From positions 1 through 64,000 of the forward strand of contig NZ_JARHTQ010000017.1 in assembly GCF_029223525.1 (NCBI RefSeq): a stretch of 64,000 bases of DNA, in the 5' to 3' direction. The translations under genes and the position numbers were made by a program. Every line of letters starts with the position of its first letter. Within the stretch, counting starts at the first letter, position 1. Below, piece after piece: positions 27,295 to 36,627 of this stretch. The notes beneath the pieces are model-generated. The model had not been told where the DNA came from. It made no database searches and saw only the letters and a list, made by a program, of their open reading frames with translations. Origin of the DNA: Streptantibioticus ferralitis. Its GTDB lineage: Bacteria > Actinomycetota > Actinomycetes > Streptomycetales > Streptomycetaceae.

Positions 27295-27350
27295 TTGAGG
27301 GTGCTGTGTTGTCCCGGGGGGTGCCCCCGGACCCCCATCGGAAGGTCGTC

Positions 27351-28805
27351 ATGCCCAAGCCCACGCTTACCACCGAGTCCGGCGCTCCGGTCGCCGACAA
27401 CCAGAACTCCGCCAGCGCAGGTGTCGGCGGTCCGCTGCTGCTCCAGGACCAGCATCTGCTGGAGAAGCTCGCGCGCTTCAACCGCGAGCGGATTCCGGAG
27501 CGCGTGGTACACGCCCGCGGTTCCGGCGCGCACGGCCACTTCGAGGTGACCGACGATGTCACCGCCTTCACCAGGGCCGCGTTCCTGTCGCAGATCGGCA
27601 AGCGCACCGACATCTTCATCCGCTTCTCCACGGTGGCCGGCAATCTCGGTGCGGCGGACGCGGTACGCGACCCGCGCGGCTTCGCGCTGAAGTTCTACAC
27701 CGAGGAGGGCAACTACGACCTCGTCGGCAACAACACCCCGGTGTTCTTCATCAAGGACCCCGTCAAGTTCCCGGACTTCATCCACTCGCAGAAGCGCGAC
27801 CCGTTCACCGGCATCCAGGAGCCGGACAACGTATGGGACTTCTGGGCGCACGCCCCCGAGGCCACGCACCAGGTCACCTGGCTGTTCGGCGACCGCGGCA
27901 TCCCGGCCTCGTACCGCCACATGAACGGCTACGGCTCGCACACCTACGGCTGGGTCAACGAGGCGGGCGAGGCGTTCTGGGTCAAGTACCACTTCAAGAC
28001 CAACCAGGGCATCCGCTGCCTGTCCACCGAGCAGGCCGCCGAGCTGGCCGGTAGCGACCCGGACAGCCACCAGCGGGACCTGGTGCAGTCGATCGAGCGC
28101 GGCGTCAAGCCGTCGTGGACCCTGTACGTGCAGATCATGCCGGTCGCCGAGGCGGCGGACTACCGCTTCAACCCGTTCGACCTGACCAAGGTCTGGCCGC
28201 ACGCCGACTACCCGCTGCGGCGCGTCGGCCGCCTGGTGCTGGACCGCAACCCGGACAACGTGTTCGCCGAGGTCGAGCAGTCGGCTTTCTCCCCGAACAA
28301 CTTCGTGCCCGGCATCGGCCCGTCCCCGGACAAGATGCTCCAGGGCCGGCTGTTCGCCTACGCCGACGCGCACCGCTACCGCCTGGGCGTCAACCACACC
28401 CAGCTCGCGGTCAACGCGCCGAAGAACCCGGCCGCCAACTACGGCCGCGACGGCTTCATGGCGACCAACGCACAGGGCCGGCACGCGAAGAACTACGAGC
28501 CCAACTCCTACGACGGCCCGGTCCAGACCGACCAGCCACTGGCCGCGGCCCTCGCGGTCTCCGGCCACACCGGCACCCACCCGGCCCCCGAACACACCAA
28601 GGACGACGACTTCTTCCAGGCCGGTGAGCTGTACCGGCTGATGTCGCCCGAGGAGCGGTCCCGGCTCATCGCCAACATCGCCGGAAGCCTCTCCCAGGTG
28701 ACCCGCGACGACGTGATCGAGGCCAACCTCGCCCACTTCCACGCCGCCGACCCGGACTACGGCAAGCGCCTTCAGGCGGCCGTACGCGAGCTGCGCGAGA
28801 ACTGA
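27351..28805 (+). CDS. katA: Catalase (monofunctional haem)
   Basis: A 484-residue small-subunit (clade 3) catalase. The distal His lies in [12 protein letters not shown], the distal Asn lies in [12 protein letters not shown], and the proximal Tyr lies in [14 protein letters not shown]. Length is typical. ATG at 27351 follows GGAAGG; upstream in-frame codons overlap the promoter and palindromes, so they are not used. Its place right after gcl, with motifs shared with the uricase and allantoinase promoters, suggests it is induced with purine breakdown to remove peroxide made by urate oxidase. No OxyR or FurA-type regulator gene is adjacent. Confidence 0.96.
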   Translation: MPKPTLTTESGAPVADNQNSASAGVGGPLLLQDQHLLEKLARFNRERIPERVVHARGSGAHGHFEVTDDVTAFTRAAFLSQIGKRTDIFIRFSTVAGNLGAADAVRDPRGFALKFYTEEGNYDLVGNNTPVFFIKDPVKFPDFIHSQKRDPFTGIQEPDNVWDFWAHAPEATHQVTWLFGDRGIPASYRHMNGYGSHTYGWVNEAGEAFWVKYHFKTNQGIRCLSTEQAAELAGSDPDSHQRDLVQSIERGVKPSWTLYVQIMPVAEAADYRFNPFDLTKVWPHADYPLRRVGRLVLDRNPDNVFAEVEQSAFSPNNFVPGIGPSPDKMLQGRLFAYADAHRYRLGVNHTQLAVNAPKNPAANYGRDGFMATNAQGRHAKNYEPNSYDGPVQTDQPLAAALAVSGHTGTHPAPEHTKDDDFFQAGELYRLMSPEERSRLIANIAGSLSQVTRDDVIEANLAHFHAADPDYGKRLQAAVRELREN

Positions 28806-28825
28806 TCCCCGACGGGGCACCAACT

Positions 28826-28876
28826 CGCCCGCGCCGCCGGCCTCTTCTGAGGGGTGGAGGACCGGCGGTGCGGGCG
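28826..28876 (+). terminator. Hairpin after catalase
   Basis: CGCCCGCGCCGCCGG (28826-28840) pairs with CCGGCGGTGCGGGCG (28862-28876), with one G-U wobble and a 21-base loop, 20 bp after the catalase stop. Confidence 0.55.
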
Positions 28877-28939
28877 TACCGCGTTCTTCCGGGGACCGTG
28901 GCGCGGCGTTCGACGCCGCGGGACCCCGGGTCCCGGCTG

Positions 28940-28979
28940 CCCTGGCGGCTGACGTCTGTGCGGGCGTCAGCCGCCAGGG
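28940..28979. terminator. Perfect 15-bp hairpin
   Basis: CCCTGGCGGCTGACG (28940-28954) pairs perfectly with CGTCAGCCGCCAGGG (28965-28979) over a 10-base loop. It lies between the catalase terminator and the next start at 29063. It may be a second terminator or a leader structure of the zinc-ribbon gene. The rest of the 258-bp gap shows nothing else. Confidence 0.5.
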
Positions 28980-29062
28980 CCGCATGCCGGGCCCTGAGCC
29001 TCGGCCCCGGATATTGTGGTCGCACGACCGCCCACCGGACCGGATCTGCCTGGAGTTCCGCC

Positions 29063-29818
29063 TTGGCCGAAAGCGTGCCCGTCCGCTGCCCGGCTTGCCG
29101 CCGCGAGCACGGGTTCACCCCGCCGACCTTCCCCTGTCCATGCGGTGCGCCGGTGACCATTGCGGTACTGCGCGGCGGCGTACCGACCGAGGTACGGCAG
29201 CGGACCTGGAAGAACTCCTGGGTGACACTGCGCTGCCCGTCGTGCGGACGCAGCGACGACTGGCCGCAGCCCGAGCTGGGCTGCACCTGCGGCGCCGTCA
29301 TCCGACTCCCCATCGACCCGGGACCGCCCGATGTACCGCCCGCCGAGTCGGAACCGGCGGGAGCGCCGCTGCCCACCACCGGCACGGGTACACCGCTCAC
29401 CGGAGCGCCGCAGCCGGTGCGGCGGCCGCCGTTCCGGCCGGTGACGATCCGCACCGGCGGAGACGCGGTAACAGCGGCGGCGCAGTATCTGAAGTGGCTG
29501 GGCTTCACCGGCGTGGCCGTCGCGGCCGACCACTCGGCGACCGGAGTCGACCTGCGCGGTGAGGGCGTGGTGGCACAGGTGGACCCGGCAACCCGGCCGA
29601 CCCCGTTGCGCGATGTCGAGACGCTCTGGCTCAACTCGCTCAACGAGGACTGCGCCGGTGCGTTCTTCTCGCTGGCCGGTTACGCGCATGACGCCCGGCT
29701 GCGCGCCGACCAACTCGGCGTTCCGCTGTTCGTGATGGACCTGACCGGTACACCGCAACCGGTCAACGACGCGGCCGACCAGCTGATCCGTACCGCACCG
29801 GGCAGCAAACCGGCCTGA
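29063..29818 (+). CDS. Zinc-ribbon protein with Mrr-like domain
   Basis: A 251-residue protein from TTG 29063 (GGAG eight bases ahead); a GTG four codons later is also possible. The N-terminus has two four-Cys ribbons: CPAC with CPC, then CPSC with CTC, at about residues 8-80. A Pro/Thr-rich linker follows. The last 110 residues (GDAVTAAAQYLKWLGFTGVA, then GVDLRGEGVVAQV and FFSLAGYAHDARLRADQLGV) have the layout of an Mrr-type restriction-endonuclease fold: the Asp of GVD, then the Gln of the QxK strand. The position where Mrr has its catalytic Lys is Asp (AQVDP), so cleavage activity looks lost. Function is unknown; nucleic-acid binding is a fair guess. Confidence 0.72.
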   Translation: MAESVPVRCPACRREHGFTPPTFPCPCGAPVTIAVLRGGVPTEVRQRTWKNSWVTLRCPSCGRSDDWPQPELGCTCGAVIRLPIDPGPPDVPPAESEPAGAPLPTTGTGTPLTGAPQPVRRPPFRPVTIRTGGDAVTAAAQYLKWLGFTGVAVAADHSATGVDLRGEGVVAQVDPATRPTPLRDVETLWLNSLNEDCAGAFFSLAGYAHDARLRADQLGVPLFVMDLTGTPQPVNDAADQLIRTAPGSKPA

Positions 29819-29866
29819 GACGGCGGGCCGCTCCCCGCCCTCTCAGGCCGATGTCATCCGATCCGG

Positions 29867-30208
29867 TCAGTCACCGGTGTTCGTGGCCCAGATCGGCCCG
29901 CCGGCCTTGTCGTAGACCACCGCGTTTCCGTCATCCTGCACGACCAGATACGCACCGTCGTTGCCTTCGGTGTTGGAGGCCCAGACGGGGCGGTCGCCCT
30001 CGTCGTACAGCACGACGTTGCCGTCGCTTTGCACCTTCAGGGTGTTGCCGTGCGACCAGGCGTTCTCGGCCTGCCAGGCAGGCTTGTTGTCCTTGTAGAG
30101 CACCAGGTTGCGGTCCTCCTGCAGGCGCAGCAGGGTCCGGCCGTTGCCCGAGGTCAGCGCTTCGTTCAGGGTAATCTGCGTGCCCGCGTGGAAGATGGCG
30201 TCGCTCAT
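29867..30208 (-). CDS. GNA-type mannose-binding lectin
   Basis: A 113-residue single B-lectin (bulb-type) domain. It shows three mannose-site motifs of the QxDxNxVxY type: LQEDRNLVLY, VQSDGNVVLY and VQDDGNAVVY, one per blade of the beta-prism, all intact. ATG at 30208 follows AAGGGTGGG. There is no signal peptide or transmembrane helix, so the protein would stay in the cytoplasm unless released by another route. It lies beside the toxin-like remnant but on the other strand. Such domains also occur in lectin-like bacteriocins, which carry two; a single domain argues against that role here. Confidence 0.88.
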   Translation of the reverse strand: MSDAIFHAGTQITLNEALTSGNGRTLLRLQEDRNLVLYKDNKPAWQAENAWSHGNTLKVQSDGNVVLYDEGDRPVWASNTEGNDGAYLVVQDDGNAVVYDKAGGPIWATNTGD

Positions 30209-30275
30209 CGTTGCCCACCCTTCAACTCGGCTTGCCTGACGGCCCGGAGGACTCCCCGGGCCGTGGTGGCAACGT

Positions 30276-30902
30276 ATGCGGGCACCACTCACAGCCGACA
30301 GGCAGGAATCCGTCACCTCACCATGGACAGGGGCTAACGGCGCACTCCGTGCACGGTGCCCCGCGCCACACGCCGGGGGCGCTCACCGCAGATCCAGTTC
30401 CCGGAACTCGCTGCTCGTCCAGGCATCCGGGGTGGCCGCCGAAGGAACCTTGGCCTCGGTAGCCGTGGACTGTAAGGCATCCTCCGGCGGCGGCTGCACC
30501 GAAACCGGCGGTGGCGAGCAACGGCTCAAATACCCGGCACAAAACCAGCACTTCACCTTCAAGGTGACCTCGCCTGGCAAGAACACCACCTACCACCAGC
30601 CGCCAGTGAACGTGACGGTCAGGAACCTCTCCGCCCCGAACCAACTGCAGCAGAAGCTCGGCGACACCGCTCAGGTCCGCTGCGACCGTCAGCCCGTCGG
30701 CAGCGGGACCGGCCGAGGCTGTGTGAACTGGACCTACGACCCCACCTACACCCTCAACACCCGCGATGGACGGATCGACCAGGTGGCCTGGCACGTGTAC
30801 TGGGCGCAGCACAACCTGATTCACAAATGGGGCCTTCAAGGCCAGGGCAGGCGGAACCGCATACTGGACCACGACGAGTACTGGGTCCAGGTCCTGACCT
30901 GA
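30276..30902 (+). CDS. NucA/NucB-like toxin remnant, catalytic core missing
   Basis: An open frame of 208 codons whose first 45 residues are low in homology and probably not natural. The remainder ([20 protein letters not shown], then [26 protein letters not shown] and [20 protein letters not shown]) resembles the N-terminal part of the DNase NucA/NucB domain found at the ends of actinobacterial polymorphic toxins. The closing [14 protein letters not shown] resembles its C-terminus. The usual central CDE(Y/F)PFA catalytic block is absent, so an internal deletion seems likely. The 23-bp gap to the next gene has a strong GGGAGGGGAG site. Family assignment rests on recalled patterns. Confidence 0.42.
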   Translation: MRAPLTADRQESVTSPWTGANGALRARCPAPHAGGAHRRSSSRNSLLVQASGVAAEGTLASVAVDCKASSGGGCTETGGGEQRLKYPAQNQHFTFKVTSPGKNTTYHQPPVNVTVRNLSAPNQLQQKLGDTAQVRCDRQPVGSGTGRGCVNWTYDPTYTLNTRDGRIDQVAWHVYWAQHNLIHKWGLQGQGRRNRILDHDEYWVQVLT

Positions 30903-30925
30903 CACTCAGGGAGGGGAGACGCTCC

Positions 30926-31435
30926 ATGGTCCATCCGGTGTGGGAAGTGCGCGCCCGGCTGTTCGTCTCCGCGAGGCAGTACCTGATCGTCGGCAACCCA
31001 GATCACGTACCCATCCCAGAACGGGTGCCCACCGGTGTGATCCTCACCGCGACCGACGGCGCGCTGCTCCTACCCGGGCTGAACACAGGCGACATCTGGA
31101 TGAAGGCCGAGACGTGGGCCGAAGCGCCGCCACTGGAGCTGGACGGCTGGGACGACGTCGTCGAGGCCAGCTACAACGCCACCCAGGAAGCACGACTCTG
31201 CGCGGTGGACGGCGGCCCTGCGGAGCGGTTCCCCAACCTGGCATGGAACGGGCCCGGCACGTACCGGTTACGGGTCAGCACCCGGGGCCGGGACGCCGGA
31301 AGCTACGCCGACGCCATCGACGAGGACGAAGAACCAGTCGAGGAACACCGCATCCAGTCGTGGCCCGCACCACCCAGCCCAGCAGTCGTACACAAGGCGA
31401 CCGACGCGGTGGGCAGGTACTGGCGAACGGCCTGA
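30926..31435 (+). CDS. Putative immunity-type protein
   Basis: A 169-residue acidic, soluble protein starting at ATG 30926 behind a strong GGGAGGGGAG. It shows no signal peptide. Segments such as [44 protein letters not shown] and [15 protein letters not shown] are of the all-beta kind seen in small Streptomyces proteins placed after toxin C-termini, and I read it as the immunity partner of the preceding remnant. That function is inference from order and spacing. The frame appears intact, so it may have outlived its toxin or protect against relatives' toxins. Confidence 0.6.
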   Translation: MVHPVWEVRARLFVSARQYLIVGNPDHVPIPERVPTGVILTATDGALLLPGLNTGDIWMKAETWAEAPPLELDGWDDVVEASYNATQEARLCAVDGGPAERFPNLAWNGPGTYRLRVSTRGRDAGSYADAIDEDEEPVEEHRIQSWPAPPSPAVVHKATDAVGRYWRTA

Positions 31436-31449
31436 CAACGGCAGACCGG

Positions 31450-31646
31450 CCCCGCGCCAACAATCGGCGCGGCTCCATCTGCATCACCCGCGACCAGAAG
31501 GGCATCGGCCGCGGCCAGGCCAGCGCAGTGCTCGACGTCGCTGCGGCTCGGGACGCCTTCCGCGAGCGCACCGGCGAGTACGTGCCGATCTGCTCCGACG
31601 GCGGGCTGGTGCACGACTACGACGTGGCCCTGGCTCTGGCGATGGG
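31450..31646 (+). pseudogene. Fragment of an IMP dehydrogenase-like gene
   Basis: One plus-strand frame reads [20 protein letters not shown], then [35 protein letters not shown] and VALALAMG. This is the active-site segment (catalytic Cys in GSICITR and the flap-side SDGG phosphate loop) of the GuaB-family IMP dehydrogenase/GMP reductase proteins of actinomycetes. There is no start, and the homology stops abruptly after LALAMG, where the full protein would continue with the GRYFA region. About 65 codons survive. It lies between the immunity-like gene and the 3' end of an acyl-CoA synthetase, a spot where other genes are also broken. Confidence 0.7.
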
Positions 31647-31695
31647 AACCCGAGTGCCGCCAGAGCATGGCAGCGAGATCAAGTGGGCCCGGCGC

Positions 31696-33237
31696 TCAGT
31701 GGACTTCCCGTTCCAGCCCCGCCCAATACGGCTCGCGGAGCTTGAACTTCTGGATCTTGCCGGTGGCCGTGCGCGGGATGGAGTCGCGGAACTCCACGCT
31801 TGTCGGCGCCTTGTATCCGGCCATCCGCTGCTTGCAGTGGGCGATGATGTCGGCCTCGGTCGCCGTCGCTCCCTCGGCCAGGACCACCAAGGCCTTGATC
31901 GTCTCGCCCCACTTCTCGTCCGGCACACCGATCACGGCGACCTCGGCGACCGCCGGGTGGCTGAAGATCGTGTCCTCCACCTCGATCGACGACACGTTCT
32001 CCCCACCGGTGATGATCACGTCCTTCTTCCGGTCGGAGATCGTCAGGTGGCCGTCCGCCTCGTCGATGGTGCCGCCGTCACCGGTGTGGAACCAGCCGCC
32101 CTCCAGCGCCTCCGCCGTCTCCTCCGGCTTGTCCCAGTAGCCGTCGAGCACCGTATTCGACCGTGCCAGGACCTCGCCGGAGTCCGCGACCTTCAGCTTG
32201 ACGCCCAGCGCGGGCAACCCCGCACGCGACAGCTTCCGAGCCCTCTCCTCCGCGGGCAGATCCGCATCGGCCAGACGGGAGCGGTTGAAGGTGAGCAGCG
32301 GGGACGTCTCCGTCAGGCCGTAGAGCTGGGTGAACTCCCAGCCCAACTCCTCGCCCACCCGCTGGATCGTCCTGCTCGGCGGCGGTGCCCCGGCGCACAC
32401 GATCCGCACCCGATCGCGACCTGGGATCTCGCCTTCCCACGTCGCCGCAGCATCCAGCACCGCGTTCCACACCGCGGGCGCGCCGCACATGAGCGTGACG
32501 CCGTGTTGCTCAACACGGCGCAGGATCTCCGCGCCGTCGACCTTGCGCAACACCACCTGCTTCACGCCGAGTCCTGCCATCACATACGGCATGCCCCAGC
32601 CGTTGCAGTGGAACATCGGCAGCGTGTGCATGTAGACGTCGCGCTCCCAGACGCGGGTGTGCAGCCCGAAGGTCAGGCCGTTCACCCAGATGTTGCGGTG
32701 GGTCACCTGCACACCCTTGGGCCTGGCGGTGGTCCCCGAGGTGTAGTTGATCGTGGCGGTGGCGTCCTCGTCCGGATTCGACCACGGGCGCGGCTCAACG
32801 CCGAACCGCATCAGCTCGCTCTCCGTCTGTGCGCCGAGAACGAAGCGGTGGCGCGCCTTCACCGCGGAGAGCGCACCGTCCAACTCCGGGTCGACGAGCA
32901 GGGCCGAGGCCCCGCTCTGCTGCACCACGTATTCGACCTCTTCCGGCTTGAGGCGGAAGTTGACCGGCACGCAGATCCGGCCGCTCATCGGCACTGCGAA
33001 CAGCAACTCAAGCAGCCGGGCGGAGTTGTGGCTGACCACCGCCACCCGCTCGCCCTCGCCGACGCCGAGCGCGTCGAACCCCGCCTGCCAGGCCCGCACC
33101 CGTTCCGCGAACCGCCCGTACGACGAGTCCGGCACCGGCTCGGCGGGCTGGGTCGGCTCGTCGACCACCCCCAGGCTGGACGAGAACCCCAGCTCTGCCC
33201 GATCGAGGAAGTCCGTGATGGTCATCGGTACCCGCAT
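31696..33237 (-). CDS. Fatty acyl-CoA synthetase (AMP-binding)
   Basis: A 513-residue ANL-superfamily adenylating enzyme, activating a carboxylic acid with ATP and CoA. Motifs in order: the P-loop-like [12 protein letters not shown] (near residue 175), YGLTETSP (about 310), the adenine-site GWFHTGDGG (about 390), [20 protein letters not shown] (hinge) and the catalytic Lys near the C-terminus in [11 protein letters not shown]. The start ATG at 33237 follows GGGGAG. The substrate class (short/medium chain or aromatic) is uncertain. Just upstream lies the wreck of another AMP-binding enzyme from a different subfamily. Confidence 0.93.
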   Translation of the reverse strand: MRVPMTITDFLDRAELGFSSSLGVVDEPTQPAEPVPDSSYGRFAERVRAWQAGFDALGVGEGERVAVVSHNSARLLELLFAVPMSGRICVPVNFRLKPEEVEYVVQQSGASALLVDPELDGALSAVKARHRFVLGAQTESELMRFGVEPRPWSNPDEDATATINYTSGTTARPKGVQVTHRNIWVNGLTFGLHTRVWERDVYMHTLPMFHCNGWGMPYVMAGLGVKQVVLRKVDGAEILRRVEQHGVTLMCGAPAVWNAVLDAAATWEGEIPGRDRVRIVCAGAPPPSRTIQRVGEELGWEFTQLYGLTETSPLLTFNRSRLADADLPAEERARKLSRAGLPALGVKLKVADSGEVLARSNTVLDGYWDKPEETAEALEGGWFHTGDGGTIDEADGHLTISDRKKDVIITGGENVSSIEVEDTIFSHPAVAEVAVIGVPDEKWGETIKALVVLAEGATATEADIIAHCKQRMAGYKAPTSVEFRDSIPRTATGKIQKFKLREPYWAGLEREVH

Positions 33238-33341
33238 TGCTCTCCCCTGTCCGCGACGCTCAGGAACAACAACGAAGGAATACCAACAGCCGCCATCGAT
33301 CAAGCGGCCAGCCGCAATTGAACGGAAAAGCCCCCTGATCT

Positions 33342-33624
33342 TGACGCCTTGAACACGTCGTCGGCGCGCCTGATGTACGTGATGTGGCCGTCGGAGTCGC
33401 GCGAGCCGATGTCGCCGGTGCGGTAGTAGCCGCCTCGTCGAACTTCCCGGTGTCCGCCGCGCGTACCAGCACATGGCGGGCGCCGCCCCGCTCGATGCGG
33501 TCGGCGGGGTCGGCCGGGCCGAGCAGCGGGGTGGCCGGGACGACGACCGCGCGCAGCTTCATGGCGGCCAGTGCCGTCTCCTACGGCTCCGTCTGGTTGC
33601 CGAGCATCACGATGTGTGCCCCCC
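33342..33624 (-). pseudogene. Decayed acyl-CoA synthetase gene
   Basis: The minus strand reads RGAHIVMLGNQTEP, then a TAG at 33582-33580, then ETALAAMKLRAVVVPATPLL and RIERGGARHVLVRAADTGKF, DE. In relatives the TAG position is Trp (PWE). After about 33433 the homology jumps, in another frame, to GGYYRTGDIGSRDSDGHITY and RADDVFKAS, which in the intact family lies some 250 residues later. So the gene has a nonsense change, an internal deletion with frameshift, and lost ends. It cannot make an enzyme. It is bounded by the synthetase at 31696 and the GH1 gene stop. Confidence 0.78.
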
Positions 33625-33646
33625 GTGGGGTGTGAGCCGGTCGGGA

Positions 33647-35005
33647 TCACATGGTGGCATCGGGTGCGCCGGGTTGGCTCCGGTGGTGCGCGGCGATCAG
33701 GTCCCGGTACCAGGCGTAGGAGGCCTTGGGGGTGCGGGTCTGGGTGGCGTGGTCGAGATGGACCAGGCCGAAGCGCTGGGTGTAGCCCTCGGCCCACTCG
33801 AAGTTGTCGACGAGCGTCCAGACGAAGTAGCCGCGTACGTCCACGCCTTCGGCGACCGCGTCGGCGACGGCGCGGATGTGTCCGTCGAGGTAGGCGATCC
33901 GGTCGGGGTCGTCGATGCCGGGGTACGAGCAGCCGTTCTCGGTGATGGTGATGGGCACCAGCGCGTCCCCGTACCGGCGGCCCAACCGCAGCAGCAGTTC
34001 ACGTAGGCCCTCGGGAACGACGGGCCAGCCGAAGGCGGTGCTGGGCACTGCGTCGATGGTTGCCTGCGTGAACGGCAGGCCGTCGGAGTCGTCGGTGGGC
34101 GCGCAGATGCGCGTGGGGTTGTAGTAGTTGATCCCGAGACCGTCGAGGGTCCCGTGGATCAGCGCCAGGTCGCCGTCCTTGACCGAACCTCCGAGGTCGT
34201 CTCCGACGCCGTAGGCGGACAGGTCCGGGTAACGGCCGGCCAGCAGCGGGTCGTTGAAGAGCTGGTTGTGCAGGGCGTCGTACGCCTCGGCGGCGGCACG
34301 GTCCGGTGCGGTGTCGCTCGCCGGGCTCACCGGGGTGCAGTTGTTGGCGATCATCACCCGGCCGCCGTGCCCGCGCAGGATCCCGGCGGCGAGCGCATGG
34401 CCGAGCAACTGGTGGTGCGCGGTGGGCAGGGCATCCAGCATGAGCGTGTGGCCGGGCGCGTGCTGGCCCAGCGCATAGCCGAACACCATGTGGACGAATG
34501 GCTCGTTGAGCGTGATCCAGTCGCGGATCCGGTCACCGAGCCGGTCGGCGGTGTGCGCCGCGTACTCGGCGAAGCGGTACGCGGTCTCCCGCGACATCCA
34601 GCCGCCGTCCTCGGCCTCCAGGGCCTGCGGCAGGTCCCAGTGGAAGAGCGTCGGCAACGGTGTGATGCCGGATTCGAGCAACGCGTCGGTGAGCCGGTCG
34701 TAGAACGCGAGCCCGCGTTCGTTGACCGGCCCGCGCCCGGTCGGCTGGATACGTGGCCAGGCGATGGAGAAACGGTAGGCGTCGATGCCGAGTTCCCGCA
34801 TCAGCGCGATGTCCTCGGGCCAGCGATGGTAGTGGTCGCAGGCGGTGCGCGCATGGTGCCCGTCCCTGATGGCACCGGGTCTGGCGGCGAACACGTCCCA
34901 GACGCTGGGCCCTCGTCCGTCCTCCGTGGCCGCCCCCTCGATCTGGTAGGAGGCGGTGGACACGCCCCAGCGGAAGGTCGGCGGCAGTGCGGGTGTGCGC
35001 GGCAT
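33647..35005 (-). CDS. GH1 beta-glucosidase (TetR-linked)
   Basis: A 452-residue family 1 glycosidase, cytoplasmic. It carries FRWGVSTASYQIEGA, the acid/base in TLNEP, the nucleophile in ITENGCSYPG and the late NFEWAEGYTQRFGLVHLD. ATG 35005 follows AAGGGG; an ATG 13 codons earlier lacks a ribosome site. It is only moderately similar to the GH1 at 8155 (for example HQLLGHALAAGI and NNCTPVSPAS here). No transporter is adjacent. It is divergent from a TetR gene with 85 bp between starts, which probably regulates it. The substrate is unknown. Confidence 0.94.
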   Translation of the reverse strand: MPRTPALPPTFRWGVSTASYQIEGAATEDGRGPSVWDVFAARPGAIRDGHHARTACDHYHRWPEDIALMRELGIDAYRFSIAWPRIQPTGRGPVNERGLAFYDRLTDALLESGITPLPTLFHWDLPQALEAEDGGWMSRETAYRFAEYAAHTADRLGDRIRDWITLNEPFVHMVFGYALGQHAPGHTLMLDALPTAHHQLLGHALAAGILRGHGGRVMIANNCTPVSPASDTAPDRAAAEAYDALHNQLFNDPLLAGRYPDLSAYGVGDDLGGSVKDGDLALIHGTLDGLGINYYNPTRICAPTDDSDGLPFTQATIDAVPSTAFGWPVVPEGLRELLLRLGRRYGDALVPITITENGCSYPGIDDPDRIAYLDGHIRAVADAVAEGVDVRGYFVWTLVDNFEWAEGYTQRFGLVHLDHATQTRTPKASYAWYRDLIAAHHRSQPGAPDATM

Positions 35006-35090
35006 GGGCTCGGCCCCTTCGACGCAAACATGAGGGTTGTTCATGCTAGCGATTCGCCGCCGGAAGGCCAGATCCGGCACAGTGGTTCGT

Positions 35091-35720
35091 ATGAAGGCCG
35101 TTCCGCTCCGCCGCCGTCCCGTCCAGCGACGCAGCCTGGAGCGGTTCGAGCGGATCCTCGACGTGAGCGCGGAGTTGCTGGCCGAGACCGGGTACGGCGC
35201 CCTCACCACCCGCGAGGTGGCCCGCCGCGCCGGGGTCCCTATCGGCACGCTCTACCAGTTCTTCCCCGGCAAGGACGGATTGGTGGCGGCGCTGGCCGCG
35301 CGCAATCTGGAGCGCTACCTGGACCGCCTCGCGCGGCGCATGGAGGCCGAAGCACCGTCCGGTACCGCCGAGTTGGTCGACCTGGCGGTCGACGAGTTCG
35401 TCGCCATGAAGCGCTCGATGCCCGGTTTCGCGGTGCTCGACTTCGGGTTGGCCGGGCGCCCCGGCACCCGCGCCGAGCAGCACATCCTCGACACGGTGCT
35501 GGACAACAACGCCGCGGTCGCCGAGCGCCTGCGCGCCCTGACCTCCGGCTCACTGGACGACGGCGCCGGGATCGAGTCGCCGCTGACACTGCAGGTGGCC
35601 ATGGAGTGCGCCGACGCCGTGCTCCAACTCGCCTTCCGGACCGACCCGGAGGGGGATCCGGGTCTGATCGCGGAGTGCAAGCGGGTGTTGCGGCGGTATC
35701 TGGCGGCGGGCACCGGCTGA
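35091..35720 (+). CDS. TetR-family regulator
   Basis: A 209-residue regulator starting at ATG 35091. The N-terminal helix-turn-helix is standard: RILDVSAELLAETGYGALTT, then REVARRAGVPIGTLYQFFPG. The C-terminal all-helical ligand domain runs to the end (AMECADAVLQLAFR). Being divergent from the GH1 gene with a short shared promoter, it probably represses it and itself. The ligand is unknown. About 40 bp after its stop lies the 3' end of a convergent membrane protein gene. Confidence 0.92.
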   Translation: MKAVPLRRRPVQRRSLERFERILDVSAELLAETGYGALTTREVARRAGVPIGTLYQFFPGKDGLVAALAARNLERYLDRLARRMEAEAPSGTAELVDLAVDEFVAMKRSMPGFAVLDFGLAGRPGTRAEQHILDTVLDNNAAVAERLRALTSGSLDDGAGIESPLTLQVAMECADAVLQLAFRTDPEGDPGLIAECKRVLRRYLAAGTG

Positions 35721-35761
35721 CGGCGATATGTGAGCGCGCCCGGCTGACGCCGATGGGTCGG

Positions 35762-36547
35762 CTAGCCGCGCTCGACATCCTTGCGGCTGACCGCCAGATA
35801 TCCGACGAAGGCCGCGATCACCACCGCCAGAGCCAGGCTGACCAGCCCGGTGCCCACACCGAGGCCGCCGCGGCTGTGCGGTACGCCCATCCAGTCCGCG
35901 AACGAGGCGCCGAGCGGGCGGGTCACGATGTAGGCGAACCAGAAGGCGAAGATCTCGTTCAGACCGAAGCGCCAGTAGGCCAGGGCCGGGATGGCGATCA
36001 GGACGGCGAACATCACGCCGGAGGAGAAGTACCCCAGGTGCATGGTCACCGCGGTCATGTCGCCCGCGGCGGTGCCCAGCGCGAACGTCGCCATGACCGT
36101 GGCCCAGTAGAAGGCCTCACGGCGGCGGGTGTGGATGCTGTGGATGGACAGCGTCTTCTCGGTCGCGTACCAGACAACGAAGACGGCGGCCAGCACGACC
36201 ACGTAGAACGCGGTGGACGCGACGTAGGGCACGCCCAGTCCGACGTGCAGGACGTCGGCGGCCATGGTGCCGAACACGCTGACCATGACGATGGCGAGCC
36301 AGTAGATCCAGGGCACGTAGCGGCGGGCGGAGAACTGCAGCGCCAGCGCGGCGACCAGGGCCAGTCCCGCGATGCCGACCGCGATCACCGGGTCGATCGT
36401 GCGGGCCAGGTAGTCCGAGGTCGTCTCACCCATGCCGGTCGTCAGCACCTTGATGATCCAGAAGTAGACCGTCACTTCCGGGACCTTGCTCATCGCGTGC
36501 CGCGCGGGGGCCACTGGCCCGTCGTAACGGAGCTGCTCTGTCGTCAT
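35762..36547 (-). CDS. COG4705-type membrane protein
   Basis: A 261-residue integral membrane protein with about eight hydrophobic segments, in pairs joined by conserved loops: GMGETTSDYLA, ALGTAAGDMTAVTMHLGY and WFAYIVTRPLGASFADWMG. The repeated (T)GE/GD-x-T pattern is typical of the COG4705 family, annotated only as membrane-anchored proteins with no assigned function. ATG 36547 is the likely start, with an alternative at Met 19; no strong ribosome site is visible for either. The N-terminal 20 residues are cytoplasmic. It sits alone between the TetR gene and an acyl-CoA synthetase. Confidence 0.85.
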   Translation of the reverse strand: MTTEQLRYDGPVAPARHAMSKVPEVTVYFWIIKVLTTGMGETTSDYLARTIDPVIAVGIAGLALVAALALQFSARRYVPWIYWLAIVMVSVFGTMAADVLHVGLGVPYVASTAFYVVVLAAVFVVWYATEKTLSIHSIHTRRREAFYWATVMATFALGTAAGDMTAVTMHLGYFSSGVMFAVLIAIPALAYWRFGLNEIFAFWFAYIVTRPLGASFADWMGVPHSRGGLGVGTGLVSLALAVVIAAFVGYLAVSRKDVERG

Positions 36548-36627
36548 GGCGGCAAAGGATGGCACACAATCCCATGAGATTCCCAACGCCCCCTGACCCA
36601 CCGTAAACTTCGGACAAATCGCCCGGA

